Positions 36,436 through 46,179 of a stretch of 64,000 nucleotides of DNA are shown here, in pieces. A program made the position numbers and the translations under genes. The DNA is taken from contig NZ_CP041970.1 in NCBI RefSeq assembly GCF_009884975.1, forward strand, positions 1,798,001 through 1,862,000, given 5' to 3'. The DNA comes from Acinetobacter dispersus. GTDB lineage: Bacteria; Pseudomonadota; Gammaproteobacteria; Pseudomonadales; Moraxellaceae. The notes under the pieces are model-generated. The model was not told where the DNA came from, made no database searches, and was given only the letters and a program-made list of their open reading frames with translations. Numbering within the stretch: the stretch's first letter is position 1; every line of letters starts with the position of its first letter.

Positions 36436-36807
36436 AGGACTGTCACATAAAGCCAAAATTTCATGTTTTCATCACATTTTTTTGTATTTCTCAGTAATAA
36501 ATCCACCTTATTTTTTATTTTAATCAATAAAAAACAATGCATTATAAAACCAAAAACAGCGATAGAACTGTTTGTCTGATTTTGCAACAAACGCTACGAA
36601 ATATGACATTCAACTGTCACATTTCGAACTGGATGTTTTCTTTTTAAGCATTATTCAATTCAATTGTGACAACTTCATGAACATTTTATGACATTTTCTA
36701 AGTGACCCGATGAATCACTGTTCAAGCTTGCTGAAAATACGCGCTTTGACGTAGCTTCTGTTACAATGCCCCTGCTTTTTATCTTGATCATCGACTGGGG
36801 TTTCTGA
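36436..36807. other. Divergent intergenic region (pit / metH)
   Basis: This 372-base AT-rich region contains several TGTCA/TGACA motifs. One is the inverted pair TGACA-N6-TGTCA at 36604-36619; another is GTGACA near 36666. These could be weak Pho half-sites or a separate operator. No cobalamin or SAM riboswitch is recognisable before metH, whose start codon follows CTGGGG. Confidence 0.5.
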
Positions 36808-39800
36808 ATGTCCACGCTTACCACCCTACAATCACTTCTTGCCCAACGCATCCTGATTATTGATGGTGCAATGGGAACCATGATTCAACGCCATAAACTA
36901 GAAGAAGAAGATTATCGTGGTGAACGTTTTGCAGATTGGGCATCAGACCTTAAAGGCAATAACGATTTATTGGTTCTAACCCAACCTCAGATTATTCAAG
37001 GCATCCATGAAGCTTACTTGGATGCAGGTGCTGACATTATTGAAACCAACAGCTTTAACGGCACTCGTGTTTCAATGTCGGATTATCACATGGAAGATCT
37101 TGTTCCTGAGATCAACCGTGAAGCAGCACGATTAGCAAAAGCAGCATGTGAAAAATATTCAACCCCAGAGAAACCACGTTTTGTTGCAGGTGTCCTTGGC
37201 CCAACCTCACGTACCTGTTCGATTTCACCGAATGTTAACGACCCTGCATTCCGTAATATTACCTTTGATGAACTCAAAGAAAACTATATTGAAGCTGCCC
37301 ACGCCTTGATTGAAGGTGGTGCTGACATCCTCTTGATCGAAACTGTGTTTGATACCTTGAACTGTAAAGCCGCGATCTTTGCAGTCAAAGAAGTATTCAA
37401 ACAAATCGGTCATGAACTGCCGTTGATGATTTCAGGCACCATTACCGATGCATCAGGCCGTACCTTAACGGGCCAGACCGCAGAAGCGTTCTGGAACTCA
37501 GTACGTCACGGTGATTTACTTTCAATTGGTTTTAACTGTGCTTTGGGTGCAGACGCGATGCGTCCACACGTAAAAACCATTGCTGATGTTGCTGATACTT
37601 TTGTCTCTGCGCATCCAAACGCTGGTTTGCCGAATGCCTTCGGTGAGTATGATGAAACTCCAGAACAAACCGCAGCATTCATCAAAGAATTTGCTGAAAG
37701 TGGTTTAATCAATATCACAGGTGGTTGCTGTGGTACCACACCAGATCATATTCGCGCCATCTATAATGCAGTCAAAGATATTCAGCCACGTCAAATTCCT
37801 GAAACCAAGCCTGCCTGCCGTTTAAGTGGTTTAGAACCATTTAACATTGATGAAAATTCTCTGTTCGTTAACGTCGGTGAACGTACCAACGTCACGGGTT
37901 CAAAAAAATTCCTGCGTCTTATCCGTGAAGAAAAGTTTGCCGAAGCTTTGGAAGTAGCTCAGCAACAAGTTGAAGCCGGTGCACAGATCATCGACATCAA
38001 CATGGATGAAGGCATGCTCGATTCGCAAAATGCGATGGTACATTTCCTCAATCTGGTTGCTTCTGAGCCGGATATCTCTCGTGTGCCAATCATGATTGAC
38101 TCATCAAAATGGGAAATCATTGAAGCAGGTTTAAAATGTGTGCAAGGTAAACCTGTTGTTAACTCAATTTCATTGAAAGAAGGTTATGACGAGTTTGTCG
38201 AAAAAGCTCGCCTATGCCGTCAGTACGGTGCTGCGATTATTGTAATGGCCTTTGATGAAACAGGTCAGGCAGATACCGCTGCACGTAAACGTGAAATCTG
38301 TAAACGTTCTTATGATGTTCTAGTCAATGAAGTGGGCTTCCCTGCTGAAGATATTATTTTTGACCCGAACGTGTTTGCCGTGGCAACAGGAATCGAAGAA
38401 CACAACAACTATGGTGTCGATTTTATTGAAGCTACAGGTTGGATCAAACAGAACTTGCCGCATGCTATGATTTCAGGTGGTGTTTCTAACGTTTCGTTCT
38501 CCTTCCGTGGTAATGAGCCTGTGCGTGAAGCGATTCACTCGGTATTCCTTTACCATGCCATTAAACAAGGCATGACCATGGGGATCGTGAACGCTGGTCA
38601 AATGGCGATTTATGACGATATTCCAAAAGAACTAAAAGATGCGGTTGAAGATGTTGTTCTGAATCAAAACCAAGGTGAATCAGGTCAAAACGCTACAGAA
38701 AAACTGCTTGAAGTCGCGGAAAAGTTCCGTGGTCATAGTGGCGCACAACGCGAAGCTGAAAACCTTGAATGGCGCAATGAGTCTGTAGAAAAACGTCTCG
38801 AATATGCCTTAGTCAAAGGTATCACCACTTATATTGATGAAGATACCGAAGAAGCCCGTTTAAAGGCCAAGCGTCCACTTGATGTAATTGAAGGTGCATT
38901 GATGGATGGCATGAACGTGGTCGGTGACCTGTTCGGCTCAGGTAAAATGTTCCTGCCACAAGTAGTGAAATCTGCGCGTGTAATGAAACAAGCTGTCGCT
39001 TGGCTGAATCCGTACATCGAAGCTGAAAAAACAGGTAGCCAGTCTAAAGGTAAAGTGTTGATGGCAACTGTTAAGGGCGATGTACACGATATTGGTAAAA
39101 ATATCGTGGGTGTGGTCTTAGGTTGTAATGGTTATGACATCGTTGACCTTGGTGTGATGGTACCTGCGGAAAAAATTCTACAAACCGCGATTGATGAGAA
39201 ATGTGACATCATCGGTTTGTCTGGTTTGATCACTCCATCTTTGGATGAAATGGTATTTGTTGCCAAAGAAATGCAACGTAAAGGCTTTGACATTCCACTG
39301 TTAATTGGTGGCGCAACCACATCGAAAGCACATACTGCGGTGAAGATTGATCCTCAGTATCAAAATGATGCAGTGATCTATGTGGCCGATGCTTCGCGTG
39401 CAGTGGGTGTTGCAACTACCCTGCTCTCGAAAGAAATGCGTGGGAATTTTATTGCTGAACATCGTGCTGAATATGCCAAGATTCGTGAGCGTTTAGCTAA
39501 CAAGCAACCAAAAGCAGCCAAACTCAGCTATGCCGAATCGATTGAAAATGGTTTTAAGGTGGATGACAACTATGTGCCACCGATTCCAAATACCTTAGGT
39601 ACGCAAGTCATTACCAACTATCCATTGGCAACACTGGTTGAATATTTTGACTGGACGCCGTTCTTTATCTCATGGAGCTTGGCGGGTAAATTCCCGAAAA
39701 TCCTGACAGATGAAGTTGTGGGTGAAGCAGCCACTGATTTGTATAACCAAGCGCAAGCGATGTTGAAAGACATTATCGAGAATAACCGTTTCGATGCCCG

Positions 39801-40494
39801 TGCTGTATTTGGTTTATACCCTGCGCAACGTACAGGTGCGGATACAGTGAGTGTGTTTGATGAAGCTGGCCAAAAGGTTACGCATACCTTTGAGCATATT
39901 CGTCAACAGTCAGACAAAGTCACAGGCAAACCAAATTTATCTTTAGCGGACTTTATTAGTACTTCTAAAGACAATACCGATTATCTCGGTGGTTTCACTG
40001 TATCAATCTTTGGTGCGGAAGAATTGGCAAATGAATATAAAGCCAAAGGTGATGATTATTCAGCAATCTTGGTTCAGTCGTTAGCAGATCGTTTTGCCGA
40101 AGCCTTTGCTGAGCATTTGCATGAGCGTATCCGTAAAGAGTTCTGGGGCTATAAAGCCGATGAGACTTTAGGCAATGAAGAATTGATCAAAGAGAAGTAT
40201 GTCGGTATTCGTCCTGCACCAGGATACCCTGCTTGCCCAGAGCATTCTGAAAAAGCGGTGTTATTTGATTGGTTAGGTTCGGAAGCGAAGATCGGTACCA
40301 AATTGACTGAACACTTTGCGATGATGCCGCCTTCTTCTGTCAGTGGTTTCTATTATTCGCACCCTGAAAGTGAATACTTTAATGTAGGTAAGATTTCTCA
40401 AGATCAGCTTGAGGATTATGCGAAACGTAAAGGCTGGACACTGGATGAAGCGAAGCGTTGGTTAGCACCAAATTTAGATGATTCGATTGCTTAA
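36808..40494 (+). CDS. metH: Cobalamin-dependent methionine synthase
   Basis: It methylates homocysteine from methyltetrahydrofolate via methylcobalamin. The 1228-aa protein has all four modules. The homocysteine domain carries zinc ligands in GFNCALGA and [10 protein letters not shown]. The pterin-binding domain begins near [16 protein letters not shown] (about 350). The B12 module carries the lower-ligand His760 in DVHDIGKN and [13 protein letters not shown]. The C-terminal AdoMet activation domain carries [12 protein letters not shown]. Domains are complete and the length is that of E. coli MetH. It is monocistronic, followed by repeat elements. Confidence 0.98.
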   Translation: MSTLTTLQSLLAQRILIIDGAMGTMIQRHKLEEEDYRGERFADWASDLKGNNDLLVLTQPQIIQGIHEAYLDAGADIIETNSFNGTRVSMSDYHMEDLVPEINREAARLAKAACEKYSTPEKPRFVAGVLGPTSRTCSISPNVNDPAFRNITFDELKENYIEAAHALIEGGADILLIETVFDTLNCKAAIFAVKEVFKQIGHELPLMISGTITDASGRTLTGQTAEAFWNSVRHGDLLSIGFNCALGADAMRPHVKTIADVADTFVSAHPNAGLPNAFGEYDETPEQTAAFIKEFAESGLINITGGCCGTTPDHIRAIYNAVKDIQPRQIPETKPACRLSGLEPFNIDENSLFVNVGERTNVTGSKKFLRLIREEKFAEALEVAQQQVEAGAQIIDINMDEGMLDSQNAMVHFLNLVASEPDISRVPIMIDSSKWEIIEAGLKCVQGKPVVNSISLKEGYDEFVEKARLCRQYGAAIIVMAFDETGQADTAARKREICKRSYDVLVNEVGFPAEDIIFDPNVFAVATGIEEHNNYGVDFIEATGWIKQNLPHAMISGGVSNVSFSFRGNEPVREAIHSVFLYHAIKQGMTMGIVNAGQMAIYDDIPKELKDAVEDVVLNQNQGESGQNATEKLLEVAEKFRGHSGAQREAENLEWRNESVEKRLEYALVKGITTYIDEDTEEARLKAKRPLDVIEGALMDGMNVVGDLFGSGKMFLPQVVKSARVMKQAVAWLNPYIEAEKTGSQSKGKVLMATVKGDVHDIGKNIVGVVLGCNGYDIVDLGVMVPAEKILQTAIDEKCDIIGLSGLITPSLDEMVFVAKEMQRKGFDIPLLIGGATTSKAHTAVKIDPQYQNDAVIYVADASRAVGVATTLLSKEMRGNFIAEHRAEYAKIRERLANKQPKAAKLSYAESIENGFKVDDNYVPPIPNTLGTQVITNYPLATLVEYFDWTPFFISWSLAGKFPKILTDEVVGEAATDLYNQAQAMLKDIIENNRFDARAVFGLYPAQRTGADTVSVFDEAGQKVTHTFEHIRQQSDKVTGKPNLSLADFISTSKDNTDYLGGFTVSIFGAEELANEYKAKGDDYSAILVQSLADRFAEAFAEHLHERIRKEFWGYKADETLGNEELIKEKYVGIRPAPGYPACPEHSEKAVLFDWLGSEAKIGTKLTEHFAMMPPSSVSGFYYSHPESEYFNVGKISQDQLEDYAKRKGWTLDEAKRWLAPNLDDSIA

Positions 40495-40505
40495 GTTTGA
40501 CTTCT

Positions 40506-40606
40506 AATCTCCCCTAACCCCTCTTTAAAAAGAGGGGATCTTTTGCGTATCAAATGAATTACGTGACAGCTCCTCCCTTTGAAAAGGGAGGTTGGGAGGG
40601 ATTAAA
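40506..40606. repeat. REPIN-like palindromic element, left copy
   Basis: There are two opposed hairpins. The first is CCCCTCTTT-aa-AAAGAGGGG (40518-40537), preceded by AATCTCCCCTAA. The second is CCTCCCTTT-ga-AAAGGGAGG (40572-40591), followed by TTGGGAGGGATT. The ends are inverted copies (AATCTCCC / GGGAGGGATT). The first hairpin may also terminate metH. A related element lies at 41495-41614, so the pair brackets the gene between. Confidence 0.75.
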
Positions 40607-40665
40607 TTGATATTTAAATAAAAAATATATAATTTATAAAATAAATATTTTTAGAAAATGATCAA

Positions 40666-41496
40666 ATGGCAATAATTAAAAAATTTGAGTTAGCAAGCTT
40701 AGAATCTATCTGTAAAATTTTAGGTGATACTGAGAATGGATTAACAGGCAATCAAATATCTAAATATTTATCTGAATGTGATATTCATGACCCCCAGCTT
40801 AATTCTACTAAACGAAAGAAACTGTATGATGCCCTTGAACTTAAACAAAATCAGGATAAATGCTCAAATAATATTATTAACTTTATTCAACATGTAATGA
40901 AACCATCAAGACACTTTGATGATCAACAATGGTTTAAAGAAATACGTAAAAAACTAAATCTTATACTCTCATTTGAAGGCTTAGAGTTAGAGGAAACAGG
41001 ATTCATAAAACAAATAAAAGCTACAAAAACACTATCTGAGGCAGAAGAACGAGCTCTTCAATTAAGGAAAACTCTAATTGATAGAAAAATTCACAATGAT
41101 GTTCTTATTTTTTGTAAGGCTGAATTATTAGTTGATAATTATTTCCATGCTGTATTTGAAGCAACTAAAAGTATTGCAGAAAAAATTAGAATAAAAACTG
41201 ACTTAACTACTGACGGTTCAGAATTAGTAGATCATGCTTTTTCATATAAAGGTAAAATTCCTTATTTAGCATTAAACAACCTAACAACTGCAAGTCATGA
41301 AAGCGAGCAAAAAGGATTCATGAATTTGTTAAAAGGGGTTTTTGGAACTTTTAGAAACACTACAGCGCATGCTCCTAAAATAACATGGGAGATCAATGAA
41401 CAAGATGCACTTGATATTTTATCAATGATTTCTCTTATTCATCGAAAACTAGATAAAGCAGTAGAAGCTAAAAAAAAATACGAAGGAAATTTTTAA
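40666..41496 (+). CDS. TIGR02391/Ymh-family HEPN protein (candidate abortive-infection factor)
   Basis: The 276-aa soluble protein has two parts. An N-terminal region (about 1-120) includes a possible winged-helix stretch (ISKYLSECDI). The C-terminal TIGR02391 domain runs from about 190, with ELVDHAFSYKG, LNNLTTASHESEQKGFMNLLKGVFGTF (read as LNNLTTASHESEQ then GFMNLLKGVFGTF) and RNTTAH. Arg230-x4-His235 fits the catalytic RX4-6H motif of HEPN ribonucleases. Base composition is visibly more AT-rich than metH or glsA, and RBS is poor. Its stop codon touches the right REPIN-like element. Family members often occur in restriction/defence loci. Antiphage activity is inference. Confidence 0.8.
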   Translation: MAIIKKFELASLESICKILGDTENGLTGNQISKYLSECDIHDPQLNSTKRKKLYDALELKQNQDKCSNNIINFIQHVMKPSRHFDDQQWFKEIRKKLNLILSFEGLELEETGFIKQIKATKTLSEAEERALQLRKTLIDRKIHNDVLIFCKAELLVDNYFHAVFEATKSIAEKIRIKTDLTTDGSELVDHAFSYKGKIPYLALNNLTTASHESEQKGFMNLLKGVFGTFRNTTAHAPKITWEINEQDALDILSMISLIHRKLDKAVEAKKKYEGNF

Positions 41497-41614
41497 TCCT
41501 CCCCAACCCTCCTTTAAAAAGGAGGGAGTATCGTGGATCCAATATCTACATTCAATTCGCGGTAAAGTCCCTCTTTGAAAAAGGTGAGAAACTACGTCTC
41601 GTAAGAGGGGGATT
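41495..41614. repeat. REPIN-like palindromic element, right copy
   Basis: It begins AATCCTCCCCAACCC with hairpin CCCTCCTTT-aa-AAAGGAGGG (41507-41526). After a spacer it continues with TCCCTCTTTGAAAAAGG and the small hairpin GAGA...TCTC, ending GAGGGGGATT. It has the same design as the left copy. It overlaps the TIGR02391 stop at one end and the last codons of the DUF559 gene at the other. Confidence 0.75.
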
Positions 41615-41972
41615 CTAACCTTTGCCGAACCACATAATAAATCCGCTCTACCACAGCATCAATCTCAGTCAAAATCTGATGATTACTAAATCTTAAAGTG
41701 ATCAGTCCTAATTCACTTAAAGCATGATCACGATTTTGATCAGCTTCCAACCCTGTTTCGGTATAATGTTGCCCACCATCACATTCAATGACCAAATTCA
41801 CTGCTGGACAATAGAAATCCACAATAAAGTTTAGAATAGGCTTTTGTCGATAAAACTGTAATCCTAAAACCTGTTTACGTCTTATTCTTTGCCATAGCAG
41901 CTGCTCAGCATCTGTCATATTACTTCTTAAATTTCGGGAGGCTTGCTTTAAATTTTTATTATAGGGCTTCAT
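41592..41972 (-). CDS. DUF559 endonuclease-like protein
   Basis: This 126-aa protein has a PD-(D/E)XK/Vsr-like nuclease fold. Active-site candidates are Asp52 (FIVDFYCP), Glu63 and Asp65 (VIECDGGQH), and Gln68-His69. An N-terminal helix LRSNMTDAEQLLW is typical of DUF559. The last seven residues (ESPSYET) and the stop are encoded by the repeat element at 41495-41614. Function is unproven in this family; DNA repair, mobility or defence have all been suggested. It is convergent with the TIGR02391 gene. Confidence 0.87.
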   Translation of the reverse strand: MKPYNKNLKQASRNLRSNMTDAEQLLWQRIRRKQVLGLQFYRQKPILNFIVDFYCPAVNLVIECDGGQHYTETGLEADQNRDHALSELGLITLRFSNHQILTEIDAVVERIYYVVRQRLESPSYET

Positions 41973-42080
41973 TAATACCTACTTTTAAAACAGACAAATA
42001 CTTAACCTGATTCAAGCATCTCTAGCACAAAATATAAACTCGATTTAGCGCCTATACCATTAAATATAGGCTCTCTACTC

Positions 42081-43364
42081 CTACAGCTCTTTATACTTCT
42101 CAATCAAATCCTCAAGATTCTGATAAACATGCAATACTCGATCTTTATGCGTTCGCGCATGATCCAAACGCTGCTCAGGATCAACCAATAGCAAACTATG
42201 CCCGTCATCAATTAAGCGATCAATCCCCTCTAAAAACATCCGTTTTCCGACATCATGAATCAATGAAATCTGGGTTAAATCAATCACAATAGAACTTTTA
42301 TCTACTGGCTCACATTGCAAAGTCCGTAACAACATTTCCGCTTCAGTGAATTTCAATACACCGCGAAGTACATACACACTCAAAGAAGCATCTTTTCCAG
42401 TTCGATAATGGCTCTGCACAATAGTTTGTGCGGAAGGTGTGCCTTCCATCAAATGCAAGCCCATATCACGGGAGAGTCGTTCCAAAATATCAATGCCACG
42501 TACACTATTGCCATGTTCATCAAGTCGAGGAGAAAAAGCCGCAATACTGACCTGTCCTGGTAATACACCTAAGATTCCACCTGCGACGCCACTTTTGGCA
42601 GGAATACCAACCGTTGTGAGCCAATCCCCCGCGGCATCATACATACCACAGCTCATCATCACACTCAAAACTTGACGTACCACCGCACGATTCAATAAGC
42701 GTTTACCCGTTTTAGGATCAACCCCGCCATTGGCAAAAACACTGCCCATCCGTACCAGATCTTTAACCGTCACCAAGATCGCACATTGACGAATATAACC
42801 ATTCACAATATCGACAGGATCAGACTCCAAAATCCCAACCGTACGCAACATATAACCAATCGAGAGGTTCCGATAGGCCGTTTTTACCTCAGATTCATAT
42901 ACTGCATCATCAAATTGCAGTTCACGTCCAGCCAACTCACTCATAAATCGACGTAAAATCTCTACACCTGATAAGTCTTCTTTGACAGGAATCAATGAAT
43001 GCGTAGTGATGGCACCTGAGTTAATCATCGGATTTTTAGGACGGCGATCTTTACCCAATGAAATTTCATTAAAGGCTTCACCCGAAGGTTCAACCCCAAC
43101 TTTCTCTAATACCGCATCAATGCCAAGCTGTTGCAGCACATAGGCATAAGTAAACGGTTTAGACATCGACTGAATGGTGAATTCAATTTCATCATCGCCA
43201 ACGGAATAAATTTCACCATCAACAGTAGACAATGCCAGCGCTAATCGGTTGGGATTGGCGTTGGCTAACTCAGGAATATAATCAGCGAGATGCCCACTGT
43301 TATCGATATCACAGGCATCAATCACATGCGCCAAATAATCAGGAAGTGGAGTTTTCATGGTCAT
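42081..43364 (-). CDS. glsA: Glutaminase with C-terminal STAS domain
   Basis: It hydrolyses glutamine to glutamate and ammonia. The 427-aa protein has a serine-dependent beta-lactamase-like domain (about 1-310) with Ser66-Met-Ser-Lys69 as the SxxK pair, NPMINSGAI, and GIPAKSGVAGGI. A STAS domain follows (about 325-425; SSIVIDLTQISLIHDVGKRM), a fusion known in some GlsA proteins. The E. coli-type enzymes (~310 aa) lack it. ATG 43364 or the second ATG two codons later could be used. It probably has its own promoter. Confidence 0.95.
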   Translation of the reverse strand: MTMKTPLPDYLAHVIDACDIDNSGHLADYIPELANANPNRLALALSTVDGEIYSVGDDEIEFTIQSMSKPFTYAYVLQQLGIDAVLEKVGVEPSGEAFNEISLGKDRRPKNPMINSGAITTHSLIPVKEDLSGVEILRRFMSELAGRELQFDDAVYESEVKTAYRNLSIGYMLRTVGILESDPVDIVNGYIRQCAILVTVKDLVRMGSVFANGGVDPKTGKRLLNRAVVRQVLSVMMSCGMYDAAGDWLTTVGIPAKSGVAGGILGVLPGQVSIAAFSPRLDEHGNSVRGIDILERLSRDMGLHLMEGTPSAQTIVQSHYRTGKDASLSVYVLRGVLKFTEAEMLLRTLQCEPVDKSSIVIDLTQISLIHDVGKRMFLEGIDRLIDDGHSLLLVDPEQRLDHARTHKDRVLHVYQNLEDLIEKYKEL

Positions 43365-43474
43365 CTAGCCTTTAAATGTTTCAAGTTTTAATTTAGATAA
43401 GCGCTTATAGTACAGAGTACCGATCATATTAAAATTATAGCTTTTGTAATGACTTTATGAGCTTACATACACAA

Positions 43475-43957
43475 CTAACTCAAACGTTCTACAAATAATA
43501 TCCCATCCAAATGGTCCACCTCATGCTGAACAATCCGTGCAGGAAAACCCTCAAAAGCAGTTTCAATCACTTCACCTTGTAAGGTGTAGTAACGTACTTT
43601 GATTGCTTGCGCCCGTTCGACCTGCCCACGCTCATCAGGCACACTTAAACAGCCTTCTTCACCTAAACAAGACTCTTGGGAAAATGCCAAAATCTCAGGA
43701 TTGACCATCACTACCGCATCCATTTCAGGTGCATCGGGATAACGCGGATTCGGACGAGATGCCACAATAATTAAGCGTTTAGAAATATAAACTTGTGGTG
43801 CAGCAATCCCAACACCATTACGCTCCAACATGGTCGCATGCATGGCAGATGCCAATTGCAATAACCACTCACTATTAAATTCCCCGTTTGCGACAGCTGC
43901 CGCTTTAATTTTTAAAACTTCTTCACCACGTTGTGCTACAGGTAGAATTACACTCAT
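43475..43957 (-). CDS. def: Peptide deformylase (secondary copy type)
   Basis: It removes the formyl group from nascent proteins. The 160-aa protein has all three motifs: GVGIAAPQ (residues 48-55), EEGCLSVP with metal ligand Cys103, and QHEVDHLDG with His145 and His149. The usual fmt partner is absent, so this is likely an additional deformylase rather than the def-fmt housekeeping gene. That is inferred from context. Confidence 0.94.
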   Translation of the reverse strand: MSVILPVAQRGEEVLKIKAAAVANGEFNSEWLLQLASAMHATMLERNGVGIAAPQVYISKRLIIVASRPNPRYPDAPEMDAVVMVNPEILAFSQESCLGEEGCLSVPDERGQVERAQAIKVRYYTLQGEVIETAFEGFPARIVQHEVDHLDGILFVERLS

Positions 43958-44077
43958 CCCACGCCCTTATCGTTATTTTGACCAAATAGTGAATATTATC
44001 GTATTGGATATTTTATCGCGTTACCATAATTTTCATTTAAGAATCTTGTCATAATATATTCGCGAAAAAAATAACGC

Positions 44078-44293
44078 ATGGCAAAGCACATGAATGCAAC
44101 TCAACTGTTTTTAGGTGTCATCTTTAGCTCAATTGGCTTAGGCTATTTTATGTATGGCAAAAAGCAGAAAATGACCGTGCCTTTGGTCTGTGGTTTAGTC
44201 TTGATGCTCTTTACCTATTTTATTGATAGCACAGCCATGATCAGTATCATTGGCGTGGCGCTTTCGATTATTCCCTATTTCCTGCGCTTCTAA
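44078..44293 (+). CDS. Small two-pass or three-pass membrane protein
   Basis: This 71-aa protein has hydrophobic segments around residues 8-25 (LFLGVIFSSIGLGYFMYG), 33-48 and 52-70. The family resembles short amino-acid-transport-type hypothetical proteins of Acinetobacter, but no function is assignable. It begins at ATG 44078 (a second ATG is three codons on). It is divergent from def. Confidence 0.65.
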   Translation: MAKHMNATQLFLGVIFSSIGLGYFMYGKKQKMTVPLVCGLVLMLFTYFIDSTAMISIIGVALSIIPYFLRF

Positions 44294-44338
44294 AAACAAA
44301 AAACTCCCCAAATGGAGAGCTTTCTTTTCTGCGAAAAA

Positions 44339-44830
44339 TTATAGGTGTTTCTTTAATTCATCTGCAACGATCTCGATTTCAAGATTGCTGAATTTACGAA
44401 TTTCACCTTCCGCATGTTTCTCTAACATACCGCCAATCAATGGCACTTTAACTTTCACTGTCCACGTTAAAGAGATATTCACTTTTTCGCTGTCACCAGT
44501 GACACTACGTTCACCCTTCGCTTCCAAAGGCAGGTTTGCGCCCAGTTCAACTGTTGAGGTTAAGTTTTTCAAATGGGTAATATCCGCACGTTTTAAACGG
44601 AACGCATTTTTTAATAATTTTTTCGCTACCTCTGGAATATTAACATCCAGATTATATTCACGGCGTAAGGTATAAATATCACCCTGAATATTTGATTCGA
44701 TAATTTCCAAATTTTCACCCGGAATACGCTTACACACTGCTTCATGCAATGAGGTATCCGCGACCAGTCTTGAAAAGTCCTCAATTGAAACACCATGAAT
44801 TGTTTCATTAACCGTAAATTGATGTGCCAT
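44339..44830 (-). CDS. DUF2505 domain protein
   Basis: This 163-aa protein opens HQFTVNETIHGVSIEDFSRLV and shows alternating strands and a C-terminal helix, a START/SRPBCC-like layout typical of DUF2505 proteins. They may bind lipids or other hydrophobic ligands, but function is unknown. ATG 44830 has GGA nine bases upstream and removes a 15-residue leader present in the longer frame to 44875. Confidence 0.8.
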   Translation of the reverse strand: MAHQFTVNETIHGVSIEDFSRLVADTSLHEAVCKRIPGENLEIIESNIQGDIYTLRREYNLDVNIPEVAKKLLKNAFRLKRADITHLKNLTSTVELGANLPLEAKGERSVTGDSEKVNISLTWTVKVKVPLIGGMLEKHAEGEIRKFSNLEIEIVADELKKHL

Positions 44831-44937
44831 TTTTAAATGTCCATTTCGTTTTATTAGGATTTCATCATTGCGCAAAAGTATAGCATTCTCATTTGTATCT
44901 CTAAATCTGATCAGACAAAAATGGATGACTGCTCGGA

Positions 44938-45228
44938 TTAGTTATTTTTATTGTAATGATGCCGTATGCCTAATTTGACCGTGACCCGTTCCATACGGCT
45001 GATATAGAGATAATGATCCCCATATTCAATCACCGCATAAAATTGCTCTGCACCATCATCCAAACCTGTGGCTGACCACATCGTCCCTTGCGGAAACTCA
45101 TCTAACCAAGCCGCTTTATAAAAGTCTGAAACCGAATCAAAAGTCAGATAATGCTCAGGATCAGCCATAATTTTAGCCGCCATCTGATCAAATTTTTGTT
45201 GTTTAAACGCCTCTAAGCTCAGTAACAC
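44938..45228 (-). CDS. Conserved hypothetical protein
   Basis: This 96-aa acidic soluble protein begins at GTG 45228, supported by AAGGA seven bases upstream. It has a helical N-terminus and a central beta-rich stretch (GTMWSATGLDDGAEQFYAVIEYGDHYLYI, read as two halves: GTMWSATGLDDG, AEQFYAVIEYGDHYLYI). No family is recognised. It lies ~110 bases upstream of the DUF2505 gene on the same strand. Confidence 0.68.
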   Translation of the reverse strand: MLLSLEAFKQQKFDQMAAKIMADPEHYLTFDSVSDFYKAAWLDEFPQGTMWSATGLDDGAEQFYAVIEYGDHYLYISRMERVTVKLGIRHHYNKNN

Positions 45229-45477
45229 AAATATTCCTTATTCATTTAAATGCAGCTCAATTTTTGTGCTTCGATCTAAAGTTAATCTTAAGCTGAATTA
45301 CAAAAATACAGTGATTTTCTTATAGCTCTATTTTGCTAAGGAATGTGCTGTTTTTCTACATTATTTTCAGCTTTATCATATATTTTGTGCTGCTACTGAT
45401 TTGCTAGACCCATCTCAATATGTTATCAACTTATTATGCTTTATATTTTTTACAACGATAAACTATAAGGAGTAAAC

Positions 45478-45918
45478 ATGTCTTATCAAAATATTTTAGT
45501 ACCTGTTGATGACTCTCCAATCTCTTATGCTGCAGTCGAACATGCGCTTTCTCTAGCAAAATTATCAGGGGCAAAAGTCACCATTCTCAGTGTGGTTGCA
45601 GTTGATCCATTTGTTGGCGTGGATTTTTATCAAGTTGCCCCTGCGATTACTGATCATTTTATGCAGGCCGAAGCACATGCCAAAACACAGCTTCAAGATA
45701 TTGCCCAATCTTTTGTACGTGATGGTATTCAGGTGACAACCAAAATTCATCATGGCGTAGCCAGTGAAGGCATTATCTTTGTTGCCGATGAAGTCGGTGC
45801 TGATCTGATTGTAATGGGCTCACATGGCCGCACAGGCGTCAAACGTTTATTGCTGGGTAGCGTAGCGCGTGCCGTTTTAACAGAATCACATATTCCAGTG
45901 CTGATTGTGAAGCAATAA
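45478..45918 (+). CDS. Universal stress protein (UspA family)
   Basis: This 146-aa single Usp domain has ATP-binding pieces: PVDDSPIS at the start and GSHGRTGVKRLLLGSVA (G-2x-G-9x-G-S) near 117-133. These place it among nucleotide-binding members. The RBS AAGGAG lies five bases before the ATG and is one of the strongest in the window. It is a single gene with its own terminator. Confidence 0.94.
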   Translation: MSYQNILVPVDDSPISYAAVEHALSLAKLSGAKVTILSVVAVDPFVGVDFYQVAPAITDHFMQAEAHAKTQLQDIAQSFVRDGIQVTTKIHHGVASEGIIFVADEVGADLIVMGSHGRTGVKRLLLGSVARAVLTESHIPVLIVKQ

Positions 45919-45934
45919 CAGTTTACTTTAATTG

Positions 45935-45970
45935 AAAAAACCTTGTGTCTCGATACAAGGTTTTTTATTT
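45935..45970 (+). terminator. Terminator after usp gene
   Basis: AAAAAACCTTGT and ACAAGGTTTTTT form a 12-base stem around an eight-base loop, followed by T-rich sequence. Confidence 0.92.
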
Positions 45971-46179
45971 TCTAGAATACCTCGATCTGACCGCTTCGCC
46001 CCCCATATTGATCATTTACAACCCTGTTCTGCGATTTAAAAAGATGCTTCACTAGCAGTTGGGCATTTATTTTCAAGTCAAAATAGTGAGTTGAATCAGC
46101 TGACTATCGCCAGAAAAAATGACCGTCAATAAAAATAGCACGTTTAAGAATAAGACACGGTTTTACAAGGATGATCAAT

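Noticed and set aside
36436..36807. Cobalamin or SAM riboswitch upstream of metH
   Set aside because: I could not find the conserved B12-box or SAM-type core in the leader.
40506..41614. Insertion sequence or composite transposon
   Set aside because: No transposase gene is present and the bracketing elements are short palindromes, not IS ends with target duplications that I can see.
44250..44675. 141-codon plus-strand frame across the DUF2505 gene
   Set aside because: It is antisense to the DUF2505 gene and starts inside the upstream small membrane protein gene; no RBS.
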